From: JAMHZE01 sp964424715
Lineage (GTDB): Bacteria; Pseudomonadota; Alphaproteobacteria; Rickettsiales; UBA8987
DNA length: 64,000 nucleotides
Assembly (NCBI GenBank): GCA_964424715.1
Contig: CAYRJW010000001.1
Coordinates: forward strand, 1-64,000
Reading direction: 5' to 3'
Part shown: piece by piece, positions 35,814 to 44,015 of the stretch
Position numbering within the stretch: the first letter of the stretch is position 1
How the letters are laid out: each line of letters begins with the position of its first letter
The notes under the pieces: model-generated
Told to the model about the DNA's origin: nothing
What the model saw: only the letters and a program-made list of their open reading frames with translations
Database searches by the model: none
Program-made: the position numbers and the translations under genes

Positions 35814-36365
35814 TCATTTTTTGGAAAGCGCCTTTTCTACCAGCCCCACCAGCTTAGAGGCTATCTCGCGCTGGTTGCCTATATCGGTATAGGCGCAGAC
35901 ATCAGCCTGTTCGTAATATTGTTCGCGGGCGGACATCATCTCTACTATCTTGCCAAGCTTATCTTTCGTGCCTTCAAGCAATGGCCTGTCCTTGCGGACG
36001 CTTACGCGGTTATAGATGGATTCCGCCGAGCTGCGTAGCCATACTGATATTGCTTTTTCCTTTATCATTTTTCTGGTATTGGGATTTAAAAATGCACCGC
36101 CGCCGAGGGCTATCACCATTATCTCGTTGCTGTTCAGCAATTCCCTTATTTTTGTTTCTTCCATGTGGCGGAATTTCTCCTCGCCGACATTTTCGAATAT
36201 CCAGTTAACGCTGTGGCAGATCTCGTTCTCGATCAGGATATCAATATCAACAAAGGGAACTTTCAGCAATCCGGCCATCTTTTTGCCATAGGTGGTCTTG
36301 CCCACACCCATCATCCCGACCAGAACGACAGGTTTGTTTATTTTGGATGTTGCTGCATTTTCCAT
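35814..36365 (-). CDS. aroK: Shikimate kinase
   Basis: A 183-residue P-loop kinase that phosphorylates shikimate. The ATP loop is GMMGVGKTTYGKK (about residues 17-29), followed by the substrate motif VDIDILIE and the GGGAF loop (IALGGGAFLNP), then the LID RPLLEG. It is the first gene of aroK-aroB-lolA and is divergent from a small membrane-protein gene and xerD, an arrangement common in alphaproteobacteria. Confidence 0.95.
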   Translation of the reverse strand: MENAATSKINKPVVLVGMMGVGKTTYGKKMAGLLKVPFVDIDILIENEICHSVNWIFENVGEEKFRHMEETKIRELLNSNEIMVIALGGGAFLNPNTRKMIKEKAISVWLRSSAESIYNRVSVRKDRPLLEGTKDKLGKIVEMMSAREQYYEQADVCAYTDIGNQREIASKLVGLVEKALSKK

Positions 36366-36409
36366 AATGTTATAATAACGGTACTGAATAAAATTAAAAG
36401 ACTGTAAAA

Positions 36410-36583
36410 ATGAAAAAACTTATATTTTTGATAATTATCCTGCTTGTTGTAGCGGGGATAATAATGAAACTGGATATAAAACCGCCGGTAAAAGATGTTG
36501 TGAAACAGGTGAATATGAGCCAGCCCGCAAGTCCGCCGGCTGTTCCAGTGAATTCACCGCCAAGCCAAAATGCAGCTGAGTGA
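36410..36583 (+). CDS. Small membrane protein, 57 residues
   Basis: An ATG at 36410 opens a 57-residue frame. It has an N-terminal hydrophobic helix (LIFLIIILLVVAGII) followed by a Lys/Val segment and a Pro/Ser-rich tail (SQPASPPAVPVNSPP). It overlaps the xerD start by 14 bp, which suggests translational coupling. The composition suits a single-pass protein with a short periplasmic tail. No family recognised. Confidence 0.6.
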   Translation: MKKLIFLIIILLVVAGIIMKLDIKPPVKDVVKQVNMSQPASPPAVPVNSPPSQNAAE

Positions 36584-37511
36584 TCATATAGGAAGTTTTC
36601 TAGAGATGATGCGTGCCGAGCGCGGATCAGCCCGCAATACTATAGATTCATATAAAAAAGACCTTGAACAGGCCGCGGATTTCCTTGGCAGTAAGGATGT
36701 TGCAACAATGATACCGCAGGACATTTCTGGTTTCATAAGTTATAATTCCAAAAATTATTCCAAATCCTCGATATGCAGGAAGATATCGGCCCTAAAACAG
36801 TTCTTCCGGTTCCTGAAAAGCGAGAATCTTATAAAAGAAGACCCGACAAGGCTGGTAGAATTACCTAAGAAAGATAAACTACTGCCGGATTTCCTCACCG
36901 ATATTGAAGTTGCCGCCCTGCTTTCTGAGGCGGAGAGGGATAAGGACCCGAGAGGTTACCGGATGGTGGCGCTGATAAAGATACTTGCCGGTTCTGGGCT
37001 GCGCATATCGGAGGTTATAAGCCTTAAGAAAAATAATATACAGAGTTCGGTGATAGATGGCGCCACACAGAATTACCTACTCATCCGCGGCAAGGGTGAT
37101 AAGGAAAGGATAGCCCCGCTGCCTGATTCATCATATCAGGCGATAAGGAAATATCTGGAGTTCCGGGAGGAATTCCTGACTCCGGTGCAGAAATTAAAGG
37201 ATAAGAACTTTGCCGGTGATAGCTGGCTTTTCCCATCCAAAAGCAAGGCCGGGCATATCACAAGGCAGCAGGTCGCCAATATGTTGAAACTCTATGCCAT
37301 AAAAGCGGGCATGGACCCGGATAAGATATCGCCGCATATATTGCGCCATAGTTTTGCCACTAATATACTGCAAAAGGGGCTGGACCTGCGGGTTTTACAG
37401 GAGATCCTCGGCCATTCCGACATATCCACCACCCAGATATATACCGAGACCAATCCTGTCCGGATGAAAAGTTTTGTGGAAAAACACCACCCGCTGGCAA
37501 AGAAACAGTAA
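36570..37511 (+). CDS. xerD: Tyrosine recombinase XerD
   Basis: A 313-residue recombinase with an N-terminal SAM-like domain (SFLEMMRAERGSARNTIDSYKKDL type) and catalytic residues in SGLRISEVI, GKGDKERIAPL, HILRHSFATN and LGHSDISTTQIYTE. Phe/Arg spacing and the GLDLRVLQEILGH block are XerD-like. It pairs with XerC for chromosome dimer resolution. It overlaps the preceding small gene and ends one base before the convergent cheB-cheR stop. Confidence 0.9.
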   Translation: MQLSDHIGSFLEMMRAERGSARNTIDSYKKDLEQAADFLGSKDVATMIPQDISGFISYNSKNYSKSSICRKISALKQFFRFLKSENLIKEDPTRLVELPKKDKLLPDFLTDIEVAALLSEAERDKDPRGYRMVALIKILAGSGLRISEVISLKKNNIQSSVIDGATQNYLLIRGKGDKERIAPLPDSSYQAIRKYLEFREEFLTPVQKLKDKNFAGDSWLFPSKSKAGHITRQQVANMLKLYAIKAGMDPDKISPHILRHSFATNILQKGLDLRVLQEILGHSDISTTQIYTETNPVRMKSFVEKHHPLAKKQ

Positions 37512-37512
37512 A

Positions 37513-38958
37513 TTATTTCCTGAAAAAGATGCTGCGTAATTTTGTGGATTGCTGAAGTTTTTCGGGAGTAAGATTATTGGTCTCGGAAGTACCAAGCAAT
37601 ACCGGAGCTCCTATTTTTGCCACTTCACAGAGTTTTGCCAGAATGCTCCTTTTAGTCTTGTCATCAAAATAAATAAGTACATAACGGCAGAAGATGCAAT
37701 CGAACATATCCTGAAAATGCAATTCTTCTATCAGGTTCTGCTGGGTAAATCTTATATATTGTTTTACCTCGTCCTTTATCTTCCATTGATTTTCGGCGAT
37801 TTTATCGAAATATTTATCAGCCAGCCATTCCGGCAGTCCGCGTTGTATCTCGAACGTGTTATAGATGCCGCTGGTGGCTTTTTCGAGGATCGCGGTGGAA
37901 AGGTCCGATGCGATTATCTCAAATCTTTTGCCTTGGAGTTTTTCTATATTTTCGAGCAGCGTTATTGCAATTGAATAAGGTTCCTGCCCGCTGGAACAGG
38001 CGGCGCTCCATATCTTTATGGTGTCGCCCTCGCAATTTTCCACCATTTGCGGGATGATATCATCTTTAAATATCTTGTATAATTTCTGGTCCCTGAAGAA
38101 GTGGGTCTCGTTGGTGAGCATGGCATCAAGACATTCGGATATCATCTTTTTATCATCATCCTTTATCTTTTGGATAAGATCGCTGAGGCCGCCGAGCTTA
38201 TGTTTTTTTATTACCGGGGTAAGCCTTGTATCGATCAGGTAAGCTTTGTCATCGCCGATAAGCATACCGCATTTATGGAAGAAATAATCTTTCAGGAACG
38301 CTGCGTGGTGTGGCAGTATCTGCATCTTGAAATTCTCACGCACTTTTCCGAATGAATATTCTTTGATGAACCGGGCGATATCATCAAGCGGCAATATCTC
38401 GGTGCAAATACCGGCCTTCGCCACGGCACCGGGCATTCCCCAGACAACGCTACTTTCCTTATCCTGTGCGATGACAACGCCGCCAGCGGCGATTATTGCT
38501 TTGGCGCCTTCAAGCCCGTCACTGCCGATGCCGGTTAAAACTATGGCCATAACATTTTTGCCATAAGCGGCGGCGGCGGACTTAAACATAGGATCGACCG
38601 CCGGTTTGCAGAAATTTACGGGTGGTGAGTTATCAAGGGTGGTATATTTGCTGGAACCTTTGGAGGTCACTGTTAAATGTTTGTTACTGGGGGCGAAATA
38701 TACAACACCGCTTTCGATAAGTTTTTTATCTTTAGCTATAACTATTTTCCTGCCGCTGGTCTGCTCTATTCTGGCGGCAAATGATTCATCGAATTTTTCG
38801 GGTATGTGCTGGGTGATAAGAATTGGTATATCTATTATGCAGTTCTTCAGATCCTCGAATAATTTAGATAATGCCTGCAGCCCACCGGTGGAGGAGCCTA
38901 TCACGATGACATTGGGTGATTGTATCAGCGCCTTTGATCTTAACTGGATATCTTTCAT
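37513..38958 (-). CDS. CheB methylesterase-CheR methyltransferase fusion without a receiver domain
   Basis: A 481-residue fusion. Residues 15-200 are a CheB catalytic domain: Ser23 in GSSTGG, His51 in TQHIP, and the catalytic Asp in TGIGSDG. Residues about 212-480 are a CheR domain: DTRLTPVIKK, TNETHFFRD, SAACSSGQEPYS (SAM site), and CRYVLIYFDD, where the usual Asn before VLIYF is Tyr. It lacks the regulatory receiver that normally sits at the CheB N-terminus, so control by CheA phosphotransfer is not possible in cis. No chemoreceptor, cheA or cheW gene is in the window. Confidence 0.88.
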   Translation of the reverse strand: MKDIQLRSKALIQSPNVIVIGSSTGGLQALSKLFEDLKNCIIDIPILITQHIPEKFDESFAARIEQTSGRKIVIAKDKKLIESGVVYFAPSNKHLTVTSKGSSKYTTLDNSPPVNFCKPAVDPMFKSAAAAYGKNVMAIVLTGIGSDGLEGAKAIIAAGGVVIAQDKESSVVWGMPGAVAKAGICTEILPLDDIARFIKEYSFGKVRENFKMQILPHHAAFLKDYFFHKCGMLIGDDKAYLIDTRLTPVIKKHKLGGLSDLIQKIKDDDKKMISECLDAMLTNETHFFRDQKLYKIFKDDIIPQMVENCEGDTIKIWSAACSSGQEPYSIAITLLENIEKLQGKRFEIIASDLSTAILEKATSGIYNTFEIQRGLPEWLADKYFDKIAENQWKIKDEVKQYIRFTQQNLIEELHFQDMFDCIFCRYVLIYFDDKTKRSILAKLCEVAKIGAPVLLGTSETNNLTPEKLQQSTKLRSIFFRK

Positions 38959-38981
38959 GCTCTAAGCTGTTTCTTCAGCCG

Positions 38982-39140
38982 TTATTTTTTCAGAATATAC
39001 TTACGGCTGCAATAAGGGCAGGTTATCTCATTATCCCCGGCCGGGAATGTAAGGTAAACCCGCGGGTGGCCCATGCTGCCATTGCCGCCGTCGCAGGAAA
39101 CTTCCTTGTTCTGCACTTCTATGATCTCGAAATCTAACAC
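38982..39140 (-). CDS. Zinc-finger domain-containing protein (CHCC type)
   Basis: A 52-residue frame with a GTG start at 39140; no ATG is available before the upstream in-frame stop, and AGG lies about 10 nt before the GTG. The Cys/His pattern is SCDGG (Cys16), MGHP (His25) and CPYC (Cys41 and Cys44), matching the CHCC zinc-finger family related to mitochondrial complex I subunit NDUFS6. It is too short for many ORF callers. It probably binds zinc; a role with respiratory complex I is an inference from homology only. Confidence 0.85.
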   Translation of the reverse strand: MLDFEIIEVQNKEVSCDGGNGSMGHPRVYLTFPAGDNEITCPYCSRKYILKK

Positions 39141-39200
39141 TTTAAAAAGCCTGATTAATAGTCTATTTTAATAGTCTGTAACCTAACCCAAAGTCAATAA

Positions 39201-39875
39201 ATGTTTGGTAAGAACCCGAAAAGACCGCCTGTAAATAGTGATGGAAGAACTCTGGATGTACAGGAGATATTCGCCACCATTCAGGGAGAAGGCCCTAATA
39301 CCGGCACGCCTTCGGTGTTCCTGCGGCTTGGCGGGTGCAATCTTGCATGTGAGTTTTGTGACACGGAGTTTGAGAGTTTTGCGGGCCATGCCTGCGATGA
39401 TGTCATTAATGAAGTGAAAAGACTGGCGCTTAATTCTGTAGGTAAAAAAGTTGTTGAATTGGTTGTCATCACTGGCGGTGAGCCGTTCCGGCAGAATATA
39501 GAGTATCTGTGCGAAAAGTTGATAGCAGAAGGATTTAAGGTGCAGATAGAGACCAACGGCACTTTATATCGCCCAGTAGCGAAAGAGGTTGAGATAATCT
39601 GTTCGCCGAAAAATACCAATGGTTATGCTATCATAAGGGAAGATCTGCTGGAGAGAGTAAATGCGTTCAAATTCATAATTTCCGCGCATGATGATAAATA
39701 TAAAACGGTCGCCGAAGTAGGGCAGAGCAAATTTAATACCCCGGTATATATCCAGCCGATGGATGAATATAATGAAATAAAAAATAAGGAAAATCTGGAA
39801 CTGGTGAAAAAACTGGCGATGGATAATGGCTACAGGATAAGCCTGCAGACCCACAAAATTATCGGTGTTGCCTAA
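39201..39875 (+). CDS. queE: 7-carboxy-7-deazaguanine synthase
   Basis: A 224-residue radical SAM enzyme of queuosine synthesis that contracts carboxytetrahydropterin. The 4Fe-4S motif is CNLACEFC in LGGCNLACEFCDTEF; preceding IFATIQGEGPNTGTPSVF and later VITGGEPFRQ and ETNG are QueE landmarks. Its stop overlaps the convergent recG stop (CTAA, 39872-39875). queA is also in this window. Confidence 0.95.
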   Translation: MFGKNPKRPPVNSDGRTLDVQEIFATIQGEGPNTGTPSVFLRLGGCNLACEFCDTEFESFAGHACDDVINEVKRLALNSVGKKVVELVVITGGEPFRQNIEYLCEKLIAEGFKVQIETNGTLYRPVAKEVEIICSPKNTNGYAIIREDLLERVNAFKFIISAHDDKYKTVAEVGQSKFNTPVYIQPMDEYNEIKNKENLELVKKLAMDNGYRISLQTHKIIGVA

Positions 39876-42001
39876 ACATTTAAAAGTTTTATCTGCTTAT
39901 CATATTCATAAAAATATAACAGATTGCGAAGCCTTATTCCGCGTTCGCTTTTTAATTCAGGGTCGCTGTTCAGTATCATTTTAACATCATCACGGGCGGT
40001 GAAGAGAAGGTCTTTATGCTCCGGCAAGATCGCGAAAATAAAATCAGGGAAGCCACTTTGCTTAACGCCGATAAGATCGCCGCTGCCGCGGATGGCAAGA
40101 TCTTCCTCGGCAATGCGGAAGCCGTCATTGGTCTCTTTTAATATACTCAGGCGCTGCTTGCCGGTGTCAGTGGTGTTATCGCTGAATAATAATATGCAGC
40201 TAGATCTTCTATCGCTTCTGCCGACTCTTCCTCTTAGCTGGTGAAGCTGCGCGAGGCCGAATTTTTCGGATTGCTCTATTACCATTATGGTTGCTTCTGG
40301 CACATCAACGCCTACTTCGATAACAGTGGTGGCAACAAGGATCTTTGCTTTGCCATCGCGGAATTTATTTATGGCATCTTCCTTATCTTTCGGTTTCATC
40401 TGGCCGTGAACGATAGAAACTTTTTCACCGAATATTTTTTTAAGCGATCTGTAACGTGCCTCTACCGAAGCATTTACATTCTCCGGATTTTCGCTTTCAT
40501 TGGCAATTATCAGCGGGCATACCCAATATACGCGGTTATCTTCCTTTATGGCCCTGGTGATGCCTTCTATTACTTCATCAGTACGGGAAAGTGCAAGTGC
40601 GCGGGTAGCGATATTCTGGCGGCCGGATGGTTTTTCGGTGAGGGAGGAAACCTCAAGGTCACCATAAATGGTCATGGCAAGAGTGCGCGGTATGGGAGTT
40701 GCACTCATCAAAAGTGCGTGGGTGTTCTCGCCTTTCTGCGCCAGCTCCATTCTTTGCTTTACGCCGAAGCGGTGCTGTTCATCTATTACCAGAAATGAGA
40801 GATTCTTGTAATTCACTTTTTCCTGTAACAGCGCATGAGTGCCGACTATTATCTGGTATTTTCCCTCTGATATTTCCTGCTGTATCTTATTTTTCTGCGC
40901 TGCTTTTAAACTGCCAGTGAGCAGGCAGGCCTTTATGTTATTTTTGATGAAGAATTCTCCTGCAAGTATCTTACTTACAGATTCAAACTGCTGGCGCGCG
41001 AGTATCTCGGTGGGAAGGATGAAGGCGGTCTGGTGCCCGGCCTCTACCGCATCCATTATGGCAAGTATCGCAACTATCGTTTTGCCACTTCCAACATCAC
41101 CCTGTAACAGGCGGAACATTCTGTTGCCTGATCTGAAATCGGCTAAAATTTCCTTGAGGATAGCTCTTTGTCCCTCGGTGAGTTTGAAGGGAAGATTTTT
41201 TAAAGTTTCTTTTATAAAAATATTTTTGGTATCTATGATAATGCCTTTCTGTTTTACTATAGAGCGGCGGGTGATGGAGAGTGCAAGCTGGTTTGCGAGT
41301 ATCTCATCATAGGCAAGGCGTTTGCGGTGGCTGGTATAGATATCAAGGTCTTCCGGGTTTTGGGGTGAGTGAATTTTCCTGATTGAATCGGAAAAACTAT
41401 CAAAATTATTTGCTTTGAGGAAATTAACCTCACACCATTCTTCCAGAGCCGGCATGCTACCCAAAATATTATTACAGAGTTTATTTAATAATTTATTATT
41501 TATACCGAGTGTTAGTGGATATACCGGTTCAAACTCCGGTATCTTCGCAGAATCAGCGGTCTTGGCGAGATAATAGGGGTGAACTATCTGCACGCGGTTA
41601 TTAAATCTTTCTACCTTACCGGAGATGGTTATGGAGCTGTCTATCTTAAAATTTTTTTCGATGAAATCTTTTATGGCGTTGAAATAAACTATGGTCAGGA
41701 AACCGGTCTTATTGCTGCATAGAATATTATAGATAAGTTTTCCGCCGATGCGTTTCTGTTCTATCTTATCGACATCGACGGTGGTGATTATCTCGGTGCC
41801 GTTGGGAATTAAAAGCAGGTTAGGTTCGCGCTGCCTTTTTATGAGGCTGTGCGGGATATGGGTGATGATATCCTTGAATAAAGGTTCCTCCCTTTCGCTG
41901 TTGCGGAAAAGATTATTGAGGTTCGCTTTTGTTTTAGGGCCAACGCCGCTGAGGCTGGAAACTGGTTTGAAAAAATAATTTAGCGTTTGCGGGCGCATCA
42001 T
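39872..42001 (-). CDS. recG: ATP-dependent DNA helicase RecG
   Basis: A 709-residue SF2 helicase that regresses stalled forks and processes Holliday junctions. The N-terminal wedge/OB domain (to about 250) is followed by helicase motifs: GDVGSGKTIVA (Walker A), DEQH (motif II), SATPIPRT (III), ATTVIEVGVDVPEA (V) and QLRGRVGRS (VI). The C-terminal tail has the GSGDLIGVKQSGFPDF block. It overlaps the upstream adenosine-kinase-like gene by 4 bp. Confidence 0.95.
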   Translation of the reverse strand: MMRPQTLNYFFKPVSSLSGVGPKTKANLNNLFRNSEREEPLFKDIITHIPHSLIKRQREPNLLLIPNGTEIITTVDVDKIEQKRIGGKLIYNILCSNKTGFLTIVYFNAIKDFIEKNFKIDSSITISGKVERFNNRVQIVHPYYLAKTADSAKIPEFEPVYPLTLGINNKLLNKLCNNILGSMPALEEWCEVNFLKANNFDSFSDSIRKIHSPQNPEDLDIYTSHRKRLAYDEILANQLALSITRRSIVKQKGIIIDTKNIFIKETLKNLPFKLTEGQRAILKEILADFRSGNRMFRLLQGDVGSGKTIVAILAIMDAVEAGHQTAFILPTEILARQQFESVSKILAGEFFIKNNIKACLLTGSLKAAQKNKIQQEISEGKYQIIVGTHALLQEKVNYKNLSFLVIDEQHRFGVKQRMELAQKGENTHALLMSATPIPRTLAMTIYGDLEVSSLTEKPSGRQNIATRALALSRTDEVIEGITRAIKEDNRVYWVCPLIIANESENPENVNASVEARYRSLKKIFGEKVSIVHGQMKPKDKEDAINKFRDGKAKILVATTVIEVGVDVPEATIMVIEQSEKFGLAQLHQLRGRVGRSDRRSSCILLFSDNTTDTGKQRLSILKETNDGFRIAEEDLAIRGSGDLIGVKQSGFPDFIFAILPEHKDLLFTARDDVKMILNSDPELKSERGIRLRNLLYFYEYDKQIKLLNV

Positions 42002-43017
42002 CCGTTGATTATTTTATCATACAGCACCGAAAGATCCGTAAGCGGCCTTGCGCCTAAATATTTTATTACCTCGGTTGCGGTATAGGAAGCGATCTTGCCG
42101 GATATCTCGGCATCATGGCCGTTAGCAAGCCCAAACAGGAAGCCCGCGGCATAGCAATCACCTGCGCCGGTAACATCATATACGGCAGGGGTCTTCACCG
42201 GTTCGATATCATGCAATTTGCCATCAACTATAACATAAGAGCCGTTCTCGCTTTTGGTGATACATTTGATTCCCGGCGTCTCGGTGAATTTATGGAGTAG
42301 CCTTTTTATGTCCTCACCACCGTAAAGGGCTGCGGCCTCATGTTCGTTGGCGAATAATATATCGACCGAGGATTCAACTATTTTCGTGAAATCTTCCTTG
42401 TGCCTTTGTACGCAGAACGGGTCTGAAAGGCTGAAGGCAAATTTTACGCCGTGTTTTTTGGCTATCTCAGCCGCCTTAAGAACGGCAGCGCGGGAATTCT
42501 TGTTATCGAATAAATAGCCTTCGGCCATTATTATTTCGGCTGACTTTATTACTTCTTCATTGATATCGCTTTCATCTATCACCACTTTCGGGTCAAGATA
42601 GGTGGCCATGGTGCGTTCAACACGCTTGCGGCCCATAAAACCTTCTTCCTCGGTGACGAGTATCACGCATTTGGAGGTTGAAAGACCTGCGCTAGTTGTC
42701 TGTGATATGAATTGCGCACCTACATTCTCAAGCTCTTTTTTAAATACGCGCCCGGCGAAATCATCGCGGGTCTTGCCGATGAAGGCACTTCTGCCGCCAA
42801 GCATTGAGAATGCTGCAACGGTGTTAGCGGTGGAACCGCCCGAACATTCGGTGGCAGAGCCAAGATTCTCATAGAGTTTCTGGGCAGTATCGAAATCCAC
42901 AAGCTTCATCGAGCCGGTCTCAAGTTGGTTATCTTTCAGGAATTGTGATGGTTTATATGAAAGAACATCAAGTATCGCGCTGCCTATCCCGATCAGCTGG
43001 TATTTTTTCTCGGCCAT
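41998..43017 (-). CDS. PfkB-family carbohydrate kinase, adenosine kinase-like
   Basis: A 339-residue ribokinase-fold enzyme. It has the family's first motif GGSTANTVAAFSMLGG, an anion-hole and catalytic segment DVTGAGDCYAAGFLFG (Asp base in GAGD), and NEHEAAALYGG. The overall pattern resembles alphaproteobacterial adenosine kinase, which phosphorylates adenosine to AMP; sugar kinase activity cannot be excluded. It is the upstream gene of a two-gene unit with recG (4-bp ATGA overlap). Confidence 0.85.
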   Translation of the reverse strand: MAEKKYQLIGIGSAILDVLSYKPSQFLKDNQLETGSMKLVDFDTAQKLYENLGSATECSGGSTANTVAAFSMLGGRSAFIGKTRDDFAGRVFKKELENVGAQFISQTTSAGLSTSKCVILVTEEEGFMGRKRVERTMATYLDPKVVIDESDINEEVIKSAEIIMAEGYLFDNKNSRAAVLKAAEIAKKHGVKFAFSLSDPFCVQRHKEDFTKIVESSVDILFANEHEAAALYGGEDIKRLLHKFTETPGIKCITKSENGSYVIVDGKLHDIEPVKTPAVYDVTGAGDCYAAGFLFGLANGHDAEISGKIASYTATEVIKYLGARPLTDLSVLYDKIING

Positions 43018-43085
43018 AATATTTTCATTTTTGATTTAAAAACAGAGAATAGAGGTAACTTTATAAAATTAAAGAATTTTATAAC

Positions 43086-43114
43086 TTGATAGAGAAAAAA
43101 ATATTAATTAGTAT
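43086..43114 (+). promoter_or_regulatory. Sigma-70 promoter of merR-divK-pleD, apparently leaderless
   Basis: TTGATA (43086-43091), 17-nt spacer and TAGTAT (43109-43114). The ATG of the MerR-type gene is at 43121, six bases after the -10 box, so transcription should start at or within the ATG. No Shine-Dalgarno is present. Confidence 0.6.
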
Positions 43115-43120
43115 CGTTCT

Positions 43121-43627
43121 ATGAACCCGCATGAAAATTTATCGTTAAATAAACAGGATTATTCCGAGGTTGACCAGTTCTTCAAGACCATCGGCGAGGT
43201 TTCGGCTGAAATCGGTATTCCTCCTCATGTGCTGCGGTTCTGGGAAAGCAAGTTCTTCCGGATAAAACCCCATAAGAGAAAAGGCGGCCACCGTTATTAC
43301 AGCAAGGCCGACATAGATATCATCTACCAGATCAGAAAGCTCCTGTATGATGAGGGTTATACCATAAAAGGCGCGCAGAAATATTTAAGGGAAAAGGGCT
43401 ATATGCAAAGTAACTCAGCGGTTAACCAACCCAACCTGTTCCTGGATGAGAACAGGAGCCAGTCCAATAACAGCACACAAGAGCTGCAAATGGACCGTGA
43501 CAGACCGGTATTTCAGGAAAACATTTTTAATCACCCGGAAAGAAAGGTAGAACAGCCTGACCATGATGCGGTGAAACTTCTGTTAAAAGAGCTGGAATCA
43601 ATAAAACAAATCCTCGACAAAAAATAG
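43121..43627 (+). CDS. MerR-family transcriptional regulator
   Basis: A 168-residue protein with an N-terminal winged helix: IGEVSAEIGIPPHVLRFWES then GGHRYYSKADI and KLLYDEGYTIKGAQKYL, the MerR DNA-binding and wing pattern. The C-terminal part is polar and low in complexity, with no Cys-based metal site, so it is the short type of MerR often found after ihfA in alphaproteobacteria (not seen here). It lies 4 bp before divK and is probably the first gene of a leaderless operon. Confidence 0.88.
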   Translation: MNPHENLSLNKQDYSEVDQFFKTIGEVSAEIGIPPHVLRFWESKFFRIKPHKRKGGHRYYSKADIDIIYQIRKLLYDEGYTIKGAQKYLREKGYMQSNSAVNQPNLFLDENRSQSNNSTQELQMDRDRPVFQENIFNHPERKVEQPDHDAVKLLLKELESIKQILDKK

Positions 43628-43631
43628 ATCA

Positions 43632-44012
43632 ATGACAGCAAAGAAAAAAATTCTGGTAGTTGAAGATAACGAGCTTAACCTCAAGCTGTTCACCGANNNN
43701 NNNNNNCTGCTGGAGGCCAATGATTATTCCGTGATACAGGACAAGAACGGCCAGAGCGTCATGCAGATATGCGCGCGTGAAAAGCCTGATCTTATAGTCA
43801 TGGATATACAATTGCCGAACATCTCCGGCATAGATCTTATCGAAAGGTTGCGCATAGATGAGATATTCAAAAAAATTCCCATCATCGCCGTTACCGCCTT
43901 CACCATGCATGATGACAGGGTGAATATAATGAATTCCGGCGCGGATGAATATATATCAAAGCCTATCTCGATAGTTAAATTTATAGAAATGATCAAAAAA
44001 TTTTGTGGTTAG
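43632..44012 (+). CDS. divK: Cell-cycle response regulator DivK (contains a 10-N assembly gap)
   Basis: A single receiver domain of about 123 residues with VVEDNELNLKLF at the start, VMDIQLPNISGID with the phospho-acceptor Asp (residue 58 as drafted, 55 if the gap is closed as DivK homology suggests), AVTAFTM and the EYISKPIS Lys. DivK controls the asymmetric-division network (DivJ, PleC, DivL). Ten Ns (43697-43706) replace part of helix 1 and keep the frame. It is followed 3 bp later by pleD, as in Caulobacter. Confidence 0.9.
   Translation: MTAKKKILVVEDNELNLKLFTXXXXLLEANDYSVIQDKNGQSVMQICAREKPDLIVMDIQLPNISGIDLIERLRIDEIFKKIPIIAVTAFTMHDDRVNIMNSGADEYISKPISIVKFIEMIKKFCG
43697..43706. other. Assembly gap (10 N) inside divK
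   Basis: Ten undetermined bases join two scaffold pieces. The flanks are ACCGA and CTGCTGG. Caulobacter DivK has LFHDLLEA here, so the true gap may be a single base (GAN = Asp). Confidence 0.95.
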
Positions 44013-44015
44013 AAA

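Noticed and set aside
38916..39137. Plus-strand open frame of 73 codons
   Set aside because: It is antisense to the CHCC zinc-finger gene, which has a convincing Cys/His pattern, and to the start of cheB-cheR.
40241..40798. Plus-strand frame of 185 codons inside recG
   Set aside because: It is a shadow of recG, rich in aromatic residues and without any recognisable motif.
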